Below are positions 38,665 through 47,918 of a DNA stretch of 64,000 nt, piece by piece. Made by a program: the position numbers and the translations under genes. Source of the stretch: Mycolicibacterium baixiangningiae (GTDB lineage: Bacteria; Actinomycetota; Actinomycetes; Mycobacteriales; Mycobacteriaceae). The notes under the pieces are model-generated. The model made no database searches and had not been told where the DNA came from. It was given only the letters and a program-made list of their open reading frames with translations. Location: positions 744,001 to 808,000 of the forward strand of contig NZ_CP066218.1 in the NCBI RefSeq assembly GCF_016313185.1, written 5' to 3'. Each line of letters opens with the position of its first letter. Position 1 is the first letter of the stretch.

Positions 38665-38735
38665 TAGTCCTTCTCGATACTACGGCCGATGGGCTCCGGC
38701 AGCCGCGTTTGACCGAGGGGCTCGCGCGATAGCGG

Positions 38736-40070
38736 ATGATGGACAACGTGTCATCCACACAGCACGCCGACCCGGCCGCACCGCGGTCCAGCTTCGCCGA
38801 GGCGATCGCGGGCGCGGACTCGGCGGCCGACGCCGAACGCCGCCGCGGTCTGCGGCGCATGAAGTCCGTCGCGCTGGGCTTCCTGCTCGGTGCCACGGCG
38901 ATCTTCCTGCTCTGCACCTGGGTCCAATCGCAGGGCACCGCCGCGCCGTGGGTCGGTTATGTGCGCGCCGCCGCCGAGGCCGGAATGGTCGGTGCGCTCG
39001 CCGACTGGTTCGCGGTCACCGCGCTGTTCAAGCATCCGCTGGGCATCCCGATCCCGCACACCGCGATCATCAAGCGCAAGAAGGATCAGCTCGGCGAGGG
39101 GCTGGGCGAGTTCATCCGCGAGAACTTCCTGTCCGCCGAGAACGTGGAGACCAAGCTGCGCGACGCCGACGTGGCGGGCCGGCTCGGCAAGTGGCTGTCC
39201 GACCGCTCGCACGCCGAACGGGTGGCCAAGGAGACGGCCACCGTGCTGCGGGTGCTGGTGGAGATGCTGCGCGACGAGGACGTGCAGGACCTGCTCGACC
39301 GAATGATCGTCAAGCGGATCGCCGAACCGCAGTGGGGCCCGCCGGTGGGGCGGGTGCTGTCCGAACTGCTGCAGGCGGGCCGCCAGGAGGCGCTCATCCA
39401 GCTGCTCGCCGACCGGGCGTTCGAGTGGTCGCTGAACGCGGGTGAGGTCATCGAGCGGGTCATCGAGCGCGATTCACCGCAGTGGTCGCCGCGCTGGGTC
39501 GACCATCTCGTGGGGGACCGGATCCACCGTGAGCTGATGGACTTCACCGACAAGGTGCGGCGCAACCCCGACCACGAGCTGCGCCGGTCGGCCACCAAGT
39601 TCCTGTTCGAGTTCGCCGACGATCTGCAGAACGACGACGCGACCATTCGGCGCGCGGAGAACGTCAAGGAACAGATCATGGCGCGCGACGAGGTGGCGCG
39701 GGCGGCGGAGACGGCGTGGACTGCGGCCAAGCGCATCATCCTCGAGTCCGTCGACGATCCCTCGTCGACGTTGCGCGCCCGCATCGCCGATTCGGTCATG
39801 CGGATCGGGGAGAGTTTGCGCGACGACGTCGACATGCGGGACAAGGTGGACGGCTGGATCATCCGCGCGGCCCAGCACGTGGTGGGCGAATACGGCGCCG
39901 AGATCACCACGATCGTCACCGACACCGTCCAGCGCTGGGACGCCGACGAGGCCAGCCGGCGCATCGAGTCGCACGTCGGCCGCGACCTGCAGTTCATCCG
40001 GATCAACGGCACCGTGGTCGGGTCGCTCGCCGGCCTCGCGATCTATTCGATAGCTCAGCTACTGTTCTGA
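38736..40070 (+). CDS. DUF445 membrane-anchored protein (Rv0473-like)
   Basis: 444 aa from ATG 38736 (a second ATG follows immediately). An N-terminal transmembrane helix (SVALGFLLGATAIFLLCTW, residues about 44-62) is followed by AAEAGMVGALADWFAVTALFKHPLGIPIPHTAIIKRKKDQ, the DUF445 hallmark around GALADWFAV. A long helical region and a C-terminal hydrophobic helix (GSLAGLAIYSIAQLLF) complete the fold. The family is related to YjiN; its function is unknown. It diverges from the TetR gene. Confidence 0.9.
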   Translation: MMDNVSSTQHADPAAPRSSFAEAIAGADSAADAERRRGLRRMKSVALGFLLGATAIFLLCTWVQSQGTAAPWVGYVRAAAEAGMVGALADWFAVTALFKHPLGIPIPHTAIIKRKKDQLGEGLGEFIRENFLSAENVETKLRDADVAGRLGKWLSDRSHAERVAKETATVLRVLVEMLRDEDVQDLLDRMIVKRIAEPQWGPPVGRVLSELLQAGRQEALIQLLADRAFEWSLNAGEVIERVIERDSPQWSPRWVDHLVGDRIHRELMDFTDKVRRNPDHELRRSATKFLFEFADDLQNDDATIRRAENVKEQIMARDEVARAAETAWTAAKRIILESVDDPSSTLRARIADSVMRIGESLRDDVDMRDKVDGWIIRAAQHVVGEYGAEITTIVTDTVQRWDADEASRRIESHVGRDLQFIRINGTVVGSLAGLAIYSIAQLLF

Positions 40071-40083
40071 CCTGCGCTAGCTA

Positions 40084-40103
40084 GTGCTTGCAATTGTTAG
40101 CAC
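40084..40103. promoter_or_regulatory. Inverted repeat upstream of the XRE-hbhA operon
   Basis: GTGCT and AGCAC (40084-40088, 40099-40103) around a CAATTG centre form an imperfect 20-bp palindrome about 60 bp before the XRE start. It is a plausible operator for that regulator. Confidence 0.5.
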
Positions 40104-40162
40104 CCCCGCGTACGGTGGGTTTGTCGTCGATCGGATACCCGCGTTTCGAGGGGGTGACCACC

Positions 40163-40648
40163 ATGCCGCAGGACGAGAATCTTGCCGCCGTGGTGACCAA
40201 CGCCGCGCAGGACATCGGGAGCTTCATCCGGAGTCAGCGCGAGGCGGCGCAGGTGTCCGTACGGCAGTTGGCCGAGAAGGCAGGGGTCAGCAATCCCTAC
40301 CTCAGCCAGATCGAGCGGGGATTGCGGAAACCGTCCGCTGACGTGCTCAACCAGATCGCCAAGGCGTTGCGGGTCTCGGCCGAAGTGCTCTACGTCCAAG
40401 CCGGGATCCTCGAACCCAGCGAACCCGGACAGGTCCGCGACGCCATCGTGAACGACACGGCGATCACCGAGCGGCAGAAGCAGGTGCTGCTCGACATCTA
40501 CACCTCGTTCTGCCAACAGAACGAGGCAGCCGTAGGCGACGTGGATGAGGAGCCGACGAGTGACCACCCACCGGTCGACGTCGACCTGATCGAACGCGCA
40601 CTAGGAACCACCCCCCAAGATCCCGGAAAGGACATCCACCATGGCTGA
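40163..40648 (+). CDS. XRE-family regulator upstream of hbhA (Rv0474-like)
   Basis: 161 aa from ATG 40163 behind GAGGGGGTG. The helix-turn-helix is [36 protein letters not shown] (about residues 38-73; key SNPYLSQIE). The C-terminal half is acidic and may act in dimerisation. The stop overlaps the hbhA ATG by 8 bp, so it is translationally coupled to hbhA, as in M. tuberculosis. It probably regulates its own operon. Confidence 0.92.
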   Translation: MPQDENLAAVVTNAAQDIGSFIRSQREAAQVSVRQLAEKAGVSNPYLSQIERGLRKPSADVLNQIAKALRVSAEVLYVQAGILEPSEPGQVRDAIVNDTAITERQKQVLLDIYTSFCQQNEAAVGDVDEEPTSDHPPVDVDLIERALGTTPQDPGKDIHHG

Positions 40649-41270
40649 GAAGAACACCCAGGTCGAGATCGAAGACCTCAAGGCCCCGCTGCTCGCCGCG
40701 GTCGGCGCTGCCGATCTGGCCCTGGCCACCGTGAACGAGATCGTCGCGAGCCTGCTCGAGCGCGCCGAAGAGGCCCGCGGCGACGCCAACAGCCGCGTCG
40801 AGGAGAGCCGCGCCCGCATCAACAAGCTTCAGGGAGAACTCCCGACCCAGGTCGTGGAGCTGCGCGAGCGGCTGACCGCCGACGAGCTGCGTCGTGCCGC
40901 CGAGGGCTACGCCGAGGCCGCGCAGAGCACCTACGCCAAGCTCGTCGAGCGTGGCGAGGCCGCACTCGAGCGCCTGCGCAGCCAGCCCGGCTTCACCGAC
41001 GCCGCCAACCGCGTCGAGAACTACACCGATCAGGCCGTCGACTTGACCGAGCAGGCCCTGGGCAACGTGGCGTCACAGACCCGCGCCGTCGGTGAGCGCG
41101 CCGCCAAACTCGTCGGTGTCGAGCTGCCGAAGAAGACCGAGGAGGCTGCCGCGCCGGTCAAGCAGGCCGCCAAGAAGGCGCCCGCCGCCGAGAAGACCCC
41201 CGCCAAGAAGGCTCCCGCCAAGAAGGCGCCGGCCAAGAAGGCTCCGGCCAAGAAGGTCACGCAGAAGTAA
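40641..41270 (+). CDS. hbhA: Heparin-binding hemagglutinin HbhA
   Basis: 209 aa. A long alpha-helical/coiled-coil region (residues about 20-160) ends in a lysine/alanine/proline-rich tail with repeated KKAPA units (15-bp DNA repeat), the heparan-sulfate-binding domain of HBHA. There is no signal peptide, as is known for HBHA, which is nevertheless surface-exposed and methylated on C-terminal lysines in pathogens. Environmental species also carry it, with effects on aggregation and storage-lipid inclusions. AAGG about 12 nt before the ATG and the overlap with the XRE stop support this start. Confidence 0.95.
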   Translation: MAEKNTQVEIEDLKAPLLAAVGAADLALATVNEIVASLLERAEEARGDANSRVEESRARINKLQGELPTQVVELRERLTADELRRAAEGYAEAAQSTYAKLVERGEAALERLRSQPGFTDAANRVENYTDQAVDLTEQALGNVASQTRAVGERAAKLVGVELPKKTEEAAAPVKQAAKKAPAAEKTPAKKAPAKKAPAKKAPAKKVTQK

Positions 41271-41300
41271 CTCGAATTCGACCGCGCGATGACGCCCGCA

Positions 41301-41306
41301 TAGGCT
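41301..41306 (+). promoter_or_regulatory. Candidate -10 hexamer TAGGCT for leaderless DUF2516 gene
   Basis: TAGGCT ends 6 nt before GTG 41313. It allows expression separate from hbhA. Confidence 0.55.
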
Positions 41307-41312
41307 GGTGAG

Positions 41313-41597
41313 GTGATACTTGCCGACCTTGCGGGCGTCATCGTCCTGGGTCTCGTCCTGATCGTGTTGGTCGTGGGTGTTTACTCCTTCGTCCACGCCG
41401 CGATACAGCGCACCGACGCCTACACCGCGGCCGGGAAACTCACCAAGCCGGTATGGCTGGCGATCCTCGGCGGCGGTGTTCTCGTCTGCCTGCTCTTCCG
41501 CGATGCGTTCGGCGCCGCGGTCTGCGCGTGCGCGGCCGGTGTCTACCTGGTCGATGTCCGGCCGAAGATCCTCGAGATCCAGGGAAAGTCGCGGTAG
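41313..41597 (+). CDS. DUF2516 small membrane protein (Rv0476-like)
   Basis: 94 aa from GTG 41313. Two strongly hydrophobic helices ([24 protein letters not shown] and [15 protein letters not shown], then [15 protein letters not shown]) fill most of the protein, which ends [13 protein letters not shown] in a basic tail. It fits the DUF2516 family conserved in mycobacteria after hbhA. Function unknown. Confidence 0.85.
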   Translation: MILADLAGVIVLGLVLIVLVVGVYSFVHAAIQRTDAYTAAGKLTKPVWLAILGGGVLVCLLFRDAFGAAVCACAAGVYLVDVRPKILEIQGKSR

Positions 41598-41601
41598 GTC
41601 G

Positions 41602-42042
41602 GTGCGTTTCTCCCTCGCTGCCGTGACGGCGGCCCTGGTCCTGCCGCTCTCGGCGTCTCTTTCGATGTCTCTTTCAACGGTCGTCGCGCCGTCCGCTTCC
41701 GCGCAACCCGCCCCGCCGCCGCCCTACATCGACCACGTCACGTGGGCCAAATGGGGCGACCTGTCCAGCCTGCGCGTCTATCCGACGGCCGCGGGCAGAC
41801 GGGCCGCGGGTCAGGTCGGCACCGTCACGGAAGCCGAGCACGCCTGGGCCGAGGTGCTGGCCGCCTCACCCGACGCCGCCATCCCCGGCATGCGTGAACA
41901 GTTCGACTGCCACTGGCAGTTCGCGGAGTTCGCCCAGCCCGGAAAGACCAGCTGGAACCTGGAGCCGTGGCGGCCTGAGGTCCCCGTCGAGCAGATGGTG
42001 GCCGCCGGCTGCAATCCCGGCGGTACCGAAGAGCCGTTCTGA
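41602..42042 (+). CDS. Secreted DUF2599-type protein (Rv0477-like)
   Basis: 146 aa from GTG 41602. A Sec signal peptide (residues 1-35, ending PSASAQP, likely cleavage after ASA) is followed by [25 protein letters not shown] and two cysteines (FDCHWQF and AAGCNPG) that could form a disulfide. It is small and probably exported to the periplasm or cell wall. The stop overlaps the deoC start (TGATG). Function unknown. Confidence 0.83.
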   Translation: MRFSLAAVTAALVLPLSASLSMSLSTVVAPSASAQPAPPPPYIDHVTWAKWGDLSSLRVYPTAAGRRAAGQVGTVTEAEHAWAEVLAASPDAAIPGMREQFDCHWQFAEFAQPGKTSWNLEPWRPEVPVEQMVAAGCNPGGTEEPF

Positions 42043-42722
42043 TGGGCAGGTGGAGCCGCGAACGCGTGGCCGGACTCGTCGACCACACGCTGCTCAAGCC
42101 CGAAGCGACCGAGGGCGACGTCGACACGCTCGTCCACGAGGCCGCGGAACTCGACGTCTACGCGGTCTGTGTGTCGCCGTCGATGGTGCCCGCCGCCATG
42201 CGCGCGCGTCCGTTCATGACGAAGGTCGCCGCCGTCGTCGGGTTCCCGTCCGGTAAACACCTGCCCGGCGTCAAGGCCCACGAAGCCGCGCTCGCCGTCG
42301 CCGCGGGCGCCGACGAGATCGACATGGTGATCGACGTCGGCGCCATGCTCAGCGGTGACGTGGCCGCGGTGCACGCCGACATCGCCGCCGTCCGCGCCGG
42401 CATCGGGGAGCGCGCCCTGCTCAAGGTGATCGTGGAATCCGCCGCGCTGCTTCAATACGGCGGCGAGCAGGTGCTGATCGACGCGTGTCTGGCGGCGAAG
42501 TCGGCCGGCGCCGAATACGTCAAGACCTCGACGGGCTTTCACCCCTGCGGCGGCGCCTCGGTGACCGCGGTGGAGATCATGGCCGCGACCGTCGGCCCCA
42601 TGATCGAGGTCAAAGCCAGCGGCGGTATCCGCACCGCCGCGGACGCGGTCGCCATGCTCGACGCGGGCGCGACCCGGTTGGGACTGTCCGGTACCCGCGC
42701 CGTGCTCGACGGGCTGGACTGA
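42042..42722 (+). CDS. deoC: Deoxyribose-phosphate aldolase
   Basis: 226 aa. The Schiff-base lysine is Lys161 in EYVKTSTGF; the second lysine and aspartate of the TIM-barrel aldolase are in LLKVIVESA and [16 protein letters not shown]-type phosphate-binding residues lie in [13 protein letters not shown]. It cleaves 2-deoxyribose-5-phosphate to glyceraldehyde-3-phosphate and acetaldehyde, salvaging nucleosides. The acetaldehyde could feed the aldehyde dehydrogenase at 25946. Its start overlaps the stop of the secreted DUF2599 gene. Confidence 0.95.
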   Translation: MGRWSRERVAGLVDHTLLKPEATEGDVDTLVHEAAELDVYAVCVSPSMVPAAMRARPFMTKVAAVVGFPSGKHLPGVKAHEAALAVAAGADEIDMVIDVGAMLSGDVAAVHADIAAVRAGIGERALLKVIVESAALLQYGGEQVLIDACLAAKSAGAEYVKTSTGFHPCGGASVTAVEIMAATVGPMIEVKASGGIRTAADAVAMLDAGATRLGLSGTRAVLDGLD

Positions 42723-42725
42723 GCG

Positions 42726-43598
42726 TCACAGCCCGTTGAAGCAGGGGTCCTCGCCGCTCTTGGGGATCTCCGCGTTCTGCGTCGCCAACAGCGCCGTGAT
42801 TCCGGTGTCGGTGACCTCGATGCTCTGCGCCTTGATGTCCATCGGATAGTTCTCCGTCAGCCCGGCGGTGAACGCGTTCAACGCGGGCTGCACGGCTTCG
42901 CGGGGGAGCGTGAACCCCAGCCCGGTCAGCTGCTGCACCTGCAGCGTGATCCCGCCGTTGGCGACCTCGGGCTTGGCCGTGATGCTGCCCAGCGCACCCT
43001 CCAGCTCGATGGTGCCATCTGACGGGTTGGTGCTCACCCCGGTCAGGAAGCTGCCGAACAGCGGAATCGCGTCCTGGACCGTCTGGGTGATGCCCTCCGA
43101 CGCCCAGGTGACGTTCACGGCCATCGAGCCGATGCTGCCGCTGGAGTTCGCGGAGTCCTCCAGGCGGACGTCCTTGATGTCGATGCCGACCTTCATACCC
43201 TTGGCGTTACGGATCTGATTGCCGGCGGTCTCGATGTCGATGTTCGTGTAGTGGCCGGTCATGTGCTGCAGCAGGAACGGCGGCATCGCCCCGAACGACG
43301 CGGTGGCCTGGTCCTCGACGATGCAGGACACCACGCGCGAGACCACGTCGTCGGCGCGGTTGCGGGCGTACAACTCCCCGCCGAGCAGACCGGCCGCGAT
43401 CAGCGCCACCACGATGACGACGGCCAGCACGATCGACAGCGGATCGCTGAACACGTCCTTGAGCTTCGCCAGGACGGAGCCGCGTTCCTTCGGCGGTTCC
43501 CCGCCCGGGCCGGGCGCCGACGGCGGTCCACCCTGCGAAAACGGCGGGGGAGGCGGGACTGGCGGCTGGCTGGCCGGACGGGCCCAGGGATCGGTCAC
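42726..43598 (-). CDS. DUF2993-like membrane-anchored protein (Rv0479c-like)
   Basis: 290 aa from GTG 43598. A proline-rich cytosolic N-terminus (SQPPVPPPPPFSQGGPPS) leads to one transmembrane helix near residues 55-80 (LSIVLAVVIVVALIAAGLL). The external domain resembles DUF2993/LmeA-like lipid-binding folds (MTGHYTNIDIETAGNQIRNAKGMKVGIDIKDV, cited for the repeated beta-strand pattern). LmeA functions in lipomannan elongation; this one is unassigned. Its GTGA start overlaps the stop of the nitrilase gene, so the two are coupled. Confidence 0.8.
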   Translation of the reverse strand: MTDPWARPASQPPVPPPPPFSQGGPPSAPGPGGEPPKERGSVLAKLKDVFSDPLSIVLAVVIVVALIAAGLLGGELYARNRADDVVSRVVSCIVEDQATASFGAMPPFLLQHMTGHYTNIDIETAGNQIRNAKGMKVGIDIKDVRLEDSANSSGSIGSMAVNVTWASEGITQTVQDAIPLFGSFLTGVSTNPSDGTIELEGALGSITAKPEVANGGITLQVQQLTGLGFTLPREAVQPALNAFTAGLTENYPMDIKAQSIEVTDTGITALLATQNAEIPKSGEDPCFNGL

Positions 43599-44410
43599 GC
43601 CCGCGATTCTGCCCTACCCGGTGAGTCGACCTCCGCGCGGTTGTCCAGCACGGCGATGGTCTCGCGCACCGTGCGCGCGGCGTCCAGATCGAGGTCGGCG
43701 ACCAGCAGTTGAGGGTCGGGACCCGCCGCGGCCACCACATCTCCGGTCGCCGAGGCGACCAGGCTGCCGCCGATCCCGGTCGGTCCGGACGCCGCCACCT
43801 CGTCACCCGGATAGGCCTGGTCGACGGCCGCGAGGTAGCCGGTGGTGTCGAGCGCGCGGGCCCGCGCCAGCAGCGTCCACTGGTCGAGCTTGCCCGGACC
43901 CGCACCCCACGAGGCGTGCACGGTGATCAGCTCCGCACCACGACGGGCCAACTCGACGTAGAGCTCGGGAAAGCGGATGTCGTAACAGGTCGTCAAGCCG
44001 ACCTCGACGCCCGCGACGGTGATCGTGACGGGCTCCGAACCTGGTGCGACAGTGCGGGATTCGCGGAATCCGAACGCGTCGTAGAGGTGGATCTTGTGGT
44101 AGTGGGCGTCCACTCCGCGGCCCGCGGCGATCAAGGTGTTGAGGACCCGGCCGTCGCCACTCGGGGTGAACATCCCGGCGACGACAGTGACGCCGGCGCG
44201 GTCGGCGATGGACCGCACCGCACCGGCCCACGGTCCGTCGAGCGGTTCGGCGACCGGAGCCAGCGGGACACCGAACCGGCACATCGTCGCCTCGGGGAAC
44301 AGCACCAGTTGCGCGCCGGCGTCGACGGCGCGACGGGTGAAGTCCTCGACCACCTCGAGGTTGGCCGCGGGGTCGGTGCCGGCGGCGATCTGCGCACACG
44401 CGATCCGCAT
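43595..44410 (-). CDS. Carbon-nitrogen hydrolase (nitrilase/omega-amidase fold, Rv0480c-like)
   Basis: 271 aa from ATG 44410, the family-like start MRIACAQIAAG; ATG 44422 adds four residues. The catalytic Glu-Lys-Cys triad is in LVLFPEAT, AHYHKIHLYD and VGLTTCYDIRFPE. It hydrolyses an amide C-N bond, probably an omega-amide or N-acyl compound. The stop overlaps the DUF2993 gene start. The exact substrate is not deducible. Confidence 0.92.
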   Translation of the reverse strand: MRIACAQIAAGTDPAANLEVVEDFTRRAVDAGAQLVLFPEATMCRFGVPLAPVAEPLDGPWAGAVRSIADRAGVTVVAGMFTPSGDGRVLNTLIAAGRGVDAHYHKIHLYDAFGFRESRTVAPGSEPVTITVAGVEVGLTTCYDIRFPELYVELARRGAELITVHASWGAGPGKLDQWTLLARARALDTTGYLAAVDQAYPGDEVAASGPTGIGGSLVASATGDVVAAAGPDPQLLVADLDLDAARTVRETIAVLDNRAEVDSPGRAESRA

Positions 44411-44537
44411 GGCTCTGGACATGGCGTCAGCCTACGGGCGCGATCCGGTTGCAACACGTCGTTAACGCCGGTCGCGAACCGCTGTAACGACGCGGGGTTT
44501 GTCTGTCGGGCGAATCGCAGGGCAAGGAGGCTTTCCG

Positions 44538-46049
44538 ATGGTGCTTCTCGGAGTGGGGATCAGCATCGCCGTCGTGGTTTTCGTCGGTTTCCTCGTCTCC
44601 CGGCGGATCGCGGGCGACAGCGCCAACTTCCTCGTCGGCGGCCGGACACTGCCGCTCGTGCTGGTCGGCGGCGCGCTGATGGGTTCGGCTGTCGACACCA
44701 ACGCCACCCTGGGCAACACCGACCTGGCTTCGCAGTTCGGCTTCTGGGCCGGTGCCTGCCTGCCGCTGGGCCTGGCCCTGTGCCTGTTCTTCACCGGCCT
44801 GTTCTTCGCCAAGCCGATGAACCGGATGGGGCTGACGTCGTTCCCCGACTACTACCGGCTGCGGTTCGGCCGTGGCGTGGAAGTGGCCGCCTCGGTCATG
44901 CTGATCCTCGGCTTCTGCATCCTCGTGGCGGGCAATCTCGTGGCGGGTGGATTTCTGTTCAACTACTTCCTCGGCATCCCGTACTGGCTCGGCACGGTCA
45001 TCATCGCGGTGCTGGCCGTGGCCTACGCCGGGACCGGCGGGCTGCTGGCCGACGCGTACACCGCGATCATCCAGATGACGATGATCCTGGTCGGCGCGGT
45101 CGGCCTGCTGATCTGGATGGCCACCACCCACGGTCTGTCGATCGAGGAGGGGATGGGTCCGCTGGACCTCGGCCAGATGACCGATCCCGCGCAGGGCGCC
45201 ACGGTCAACTGGGCGACGCTGATCGCGCTGGGCATCGGCGACATCGTGGCGATCGATTTCATGCAGCGGGTCTTCGCCGCGAAGTCGCCGGAGACGGCGC
45301 GGCGGGCCTGCTTCGGGGCGGCGGCCGGCGTGGTCGCGATCTGCGTGCCGTTCGGACTCGTCGTGCTCTCGGCGAAGGCGTTCCTGCCCGAAGAACTCGA
45401 CGGGCCGATCCTGCTGGTACTGCTCGACGGGTACGCACCGCTGGCGCTGACGGTCCTGGTGCTGTGCGGGCTCGTCGGCGCGTCCATGAGCACCGCCAAC
45501 GGCGCGATCCTGGCCATCTCCAACGTCTCCGTGCGCAACCTCGGCGGCGTCCGACGCATGCGGGTGCCGGATCAGGTCGACCCGCTGCTGCGGGCCACCC
45601 GCATCGCGATGGTCCCGGTGACCCTGCTGGCCATCGCGATCGCGATCTACGTCAAACAGACGGGAATCCTGCTGACCCTCGCCTTCGACCTGCTGCTGGC
45701 CTGTCTGGTGGTCCCGTTCGTCCTCGGCCTCATCTGGCGCAGGGGGACGACCGCCGCTGCCCTGGTGTCCATCGTCGTCGGCCTGACGGTGCGCCTGGTG
45801 CTGTTCGTGATGACGCCGACGATGTACGGCCTGGACAACACGATCCTCTACGTCCCCAACGGCGTCTTCGACGCGTCGTTCGACGGCTGGCCGACGTTCA
45901 TCGCGTTCGCCGCGTCGCTGGCCACCTACGTCGTGATCGCGCTCGTCAGCCCGCCCGCGCCGATCCGTGGACTCGACATCCAGGTCGCCGAGGATCTCGA
46001 CGATGCGCTGGCCGGTGCGCCCGGCCGGGAGCCGGTCGCCTCACGGTGA
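44538..46049 (+). CDS. Sodium:solute symporter family transporter
   Basis: 503 aa from ATG behind AAGGAGG. Thirteen or so hydrophobic segments; conserved SSS features include FLVGGRTLPLVLVGGALMGSAVDTNATLGNT near the N-terminus and GLVGASMSTANGAILAISNVSVRN near residue 330, where Na+-binding Ser/Thr usually lie. The APGREPV tail is cytosolic. The substrate may be an amino acid, sugar, acetate or other small solute. It overlaps the convergent methyltransferase gene by 9 bp. Confidence 0.9.
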   Translation: MVLLGVGISIAVVVFVGFLVSRRIAGDSANFLVGGRTLPLVLVGGALMGSAVDTNATLGNTDLASQFGFWAGACLPLGLALCLFFTGLFFAKPMNRMGLTSFPDYYRLRFGRGVEVAASVMLILGFCILVAGNLVAGGFLFNYFLGIPYWLGTVIIAVLAVAYAGTGGLLADAYTAIIQMTMILVGAVGLLIWMATTHGLSIEEGMGPLDLGQMTDPAQGATVNWATLIALGIGDIVAIDFMQRVFAAKSPETARRACFGAAAGVVAICVPFGLVVLSAKAFLPEELDGPILLVLLDGYAPLALTVLVLCGLVGASMSTANGAILAISNVSVRNLGGVRRMRVPDQVDPLLRATRIAMVPVTLLAIAIAIYVKQTGILLTLAFDLLLACLVVPFVLGLIWRRGTTAAALVSIVVGLTVRLVLFVMTPTMYGLDNTILYVPNGVFDASFDGWPTFIAFAASLATYVVIALVSPPAPIRGLDIQVAEDLDDALAGAPGREPVASR

Positions 46050-46838
46050 CGGAGACACGGTTTCCCACGGCACCGTGAGCACCCCGTCCCGCATCCTGCG
46101 CCGCGGCTGTTCGACCGGGATGCCCTCGTCGGCCAGCAGCTCCAGCATCGCGCGCCAGCGGATCCGCGGTCCGAAGACGCCGTGACCCGCCGCGCTGGCC
46201 CACGCCCGGTCCGCCGCGGTGAACAGCCGGTGGATCGGCTGACCGGGCACGTTGTGGTGGATCAGCACTTTCGGGAGGCGTTCGGCGAGATCGGACGGAC
46301 GCTCGATGGCGAACGGATCGCACGCCAGCGTGAGGCTGACCGGGCCCGCGGCGTCCAGCAGCACCCACGCGCACCGACGGCCCAACTCGTCGCAGGTGCC
46401 GTCGACGATGAGACCGCCGGGCGCCAACCGGCTCCGCATCACGTCCCACGCCCCGCGGACCGCCTCCACCGGGTACTGCCGCAGCACGTTGAACGCCCGC
46501 ACCAGCACCGGCTGCAACCCCGCCAGCTCGAAGCCGCCGAGCGCGAACTCGACCTCCGTCGCCGCGACGGCGCGGGCGGCCGCGACACGCTCCGGGTGGA
46601 TCTCCAGGCCGACGACGCGCGCATCGGGACGCACCGAGCGCAGCCGGGCCGCCAGCTCCAGCGTGGTGACCGGGAGCGCGCCGTAGCCCAGGTCGACGAC
46701 CAGCGGATCGGCCGCCGACAGCAGCGCCGTCCGCACGCGCGGGGAGTGCACCAGCCAGCGGTCACTGCGGCGCAGCCGGTTGTGCCCCGTCGTGCCGCGG
46801 GTGAGAACGCCGATCGGGGTGTTCGGACGCTGCATCAT
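46041..46838 (-). CDS. Class I SAM-dependent methyltransferase-like protein
   Basis: 265 aa; ATG 46838 and the next codon (ATG 46835) are equally possible. Motif I is VVDLGYGALPVTTLELAARL, then VVGLEIHPERVAAA (acidic motif II) and LAPGGLIVDGTCDELG near residue 140. The usual GxGxG is changed to GYGALPV, seen in some mycobacterial members. The methyl acceptor is unknown. It is separated by only 5 bp from the upstream DUF2505 gene, so the minus-strand genes 47892-46041 may be one transcript. Confidence 0.85.
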   Translation of the reverse strand: MMQRPNTPIGVLTRGTTGHNRLRRSDRWLVHSPRVRTALLSAADPLVVDLGYGALPVTTLELAARLRSVRPDARVVGLEIHPERVAAARAVAATEVEFALGGFELAGLQPVLVRAFNVLRQYPVEAVRGAWDVMRSRLAPGGLIVDGTCDELGRRCAWVLLDAAGPVSLTLACDPFAIERPSDLAERLPKVLIHHNVPGQPIHRLFTAADRAWASAAGHGVFGPRIRWRAMLELLADEGIPVEQPRRRMRDGVLTVPWETVSPSP

Positions 46839-46843
46839 CGGCT

Positions 46844-47359
46844 TCAGCGGCGGCCGCTGACCCGTTCGGCGGTGAACCGCTGTTCACCGTCGAACAGGTG
46901 GCGCATGTTGGTCAGAATGAGGTCTTCGAGGGTGCCGCCGACCAGCGGGATGGAGACCTTGCAGGAGCTGCGCACCCGCAACTGGCTGCCGGTCGCGGTG
47001 TCGGCCAGTTCGTAGCGGCCGTCGAGCCGCCCCGGCGCACGGGGCATCGTGGCGGCGAAGGTGCCCTCGGCGCGCGCGGCGGCGGCGTCGAACGGAGCGA
47101 AGTGCTGTTCGCGGGTGATCACCAGGTCGACCGGCATCACCTTGCGGGCGATCGGCGGCAGATCGTCGCGCGGCATCACCTGCCGCAGCGCGATGTCGGT
47201 GCCGCGCGCATCGGACCGGAACAGGGTCAGCTCGGTGCGCGGATTGAGCTCCCGGTAGACCTCGGCCAGCGTGCGCCAGTACTCCTCGGAGGTGAACTGC
47301 GCGTGGATGTGTGCGGCGGGCGCGTCGAACGTGACGGTGTGTTCCATCCGCCGACTCAT
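46844..47359 (-). CDS. DUF2505 protein A (START/SRPBCC-like)
   Basis: 171 aa; ATG 47359 chosen, with ATG 47347 (MEHTVTFDAP) as the alternative. The sequence has the pattern of DUF2505: TVTFDAPAAHIHAQFTSEEYWRTLAE at the start and VSIPLVGGTLEDLILTNM near residue 135. The fold is START-like with a hydrophobic cavity, suggesting lipid or polyketide-like ligand binding. It is paralogous to the next upstream gene (VPLVGGKIENFIGNG), a tandem duplication. Confidence 0.85.
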   Translation of the reverse strand: MSRRMEHTVTFDAPAAHIHAQFTSEEYWRTLAEVYRELNPRTELTLFRSDARGTDIALRQVMPRDDLPPIARKVMPVDLVITREQHFAPFDAAAARAEGTFAATMPRAPGRLDGRYELADTATGSQLRVRSSCKVSIPLVGGTLEDLILTNMRHLFDGEQRFTAERVSGRR

Positions 47360-47382
47360 GGGAGCTCAGGCTACGCGCCCGC

Positions 47383-47892
47383 TCAGACGTTCTCCGTGAT
47401 CCACACCGTGGTGAACCGCTGCTCGGCGATGATCAGGTCGACCAGCCCGTTGCCGATGAAGTTCTCGATCTTGCCGCCGACGAGCGGCACCCGCACCTCG
47501 ACCGTCGCATTGAGTTCGAGCCGGGACCCGCCGGCGGCGCCGGGGACGAGCTGCGCCGTGCCGGTCAGCGTGACCGGCGCGCCGGGGATGGAGCCGGTGA
47601 CCGTCGCGGTGGCCCTGCCGTCCTGCACGGCGGTCCAGGTCTCCTCGCGCTGGATTGACAGGTCACCGCGGTGGAACTGCGCGACCACACCGGGCAGCCG
47701 GTCGGCGCGCAGCGTCTGCGTGGTGGTGACCTTGACGGTGCCGTCGTCACCGACGGTCATCCCGTCGAGCGTGGCGTCGTCGGCGCCGGAATCCGCGAGC
47801 CGCGCCAGCCAGTACCGTTCGTCGCTGAGCGCTCGGTGCACCTGGTCGACGGTGCCCTCGTAGTCGGCGGCCAAGTCGAATGAGCGCGGCAT
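47383..47892 (-). CDS. DUF2505 protein B (Rv0481c-like)
   Basis: 169 aa from ATG 47892. Same DUF2505 layout as the downstream paralogue: SFDLAADYEGTVDQVHRALSDERYW at the start and VRVPLVGGKIENFIGNGLVDLI before the C-terminal helix. It corresponds in position to Rv0481c, just before murB on the opposite strand, so the DUF2505 A gene is the extra copy. Ligand-binding function is inferred from the START-like family only. Confidence 0.87.
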   Translation of the reverse strand: MPRSFDLAADYEGTVDQVHRALSDERYWLARLADSGADDATLDGMTVGDDGTVKVTTTQTLRADRLPGVVAQFHRGDLSIQREETWTAVQDGRATATVTGSIPGAPVTLTGTAQLVPGAAGGSRLELNATVEVRVPLVGGKIENFIGNGLVDLIIAEQRFTTVWITENV

Positions 47893-47904
47893 AGCTGGCC
47901 AGGC

Positions 47905-47910
47905 TACCGT
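47905..47910 (+). promoter_or_regulatory. Candidate -10 hexamer TACCGT for murB
   Basis: TACCGT ends 8 nt before GTG 47919; no ribosome-binding sequence is present. Confidence 0.45.
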
Positions 47911-47918
47911 TACCGGCC

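Noticed and set aside
43709-46078. 789-codon frame overlapping the nitrilase and symporter genes
   Set aside because: Crosses two well-supported genes on different strands; sequence is low-complexity Arg/Ala/Gly.
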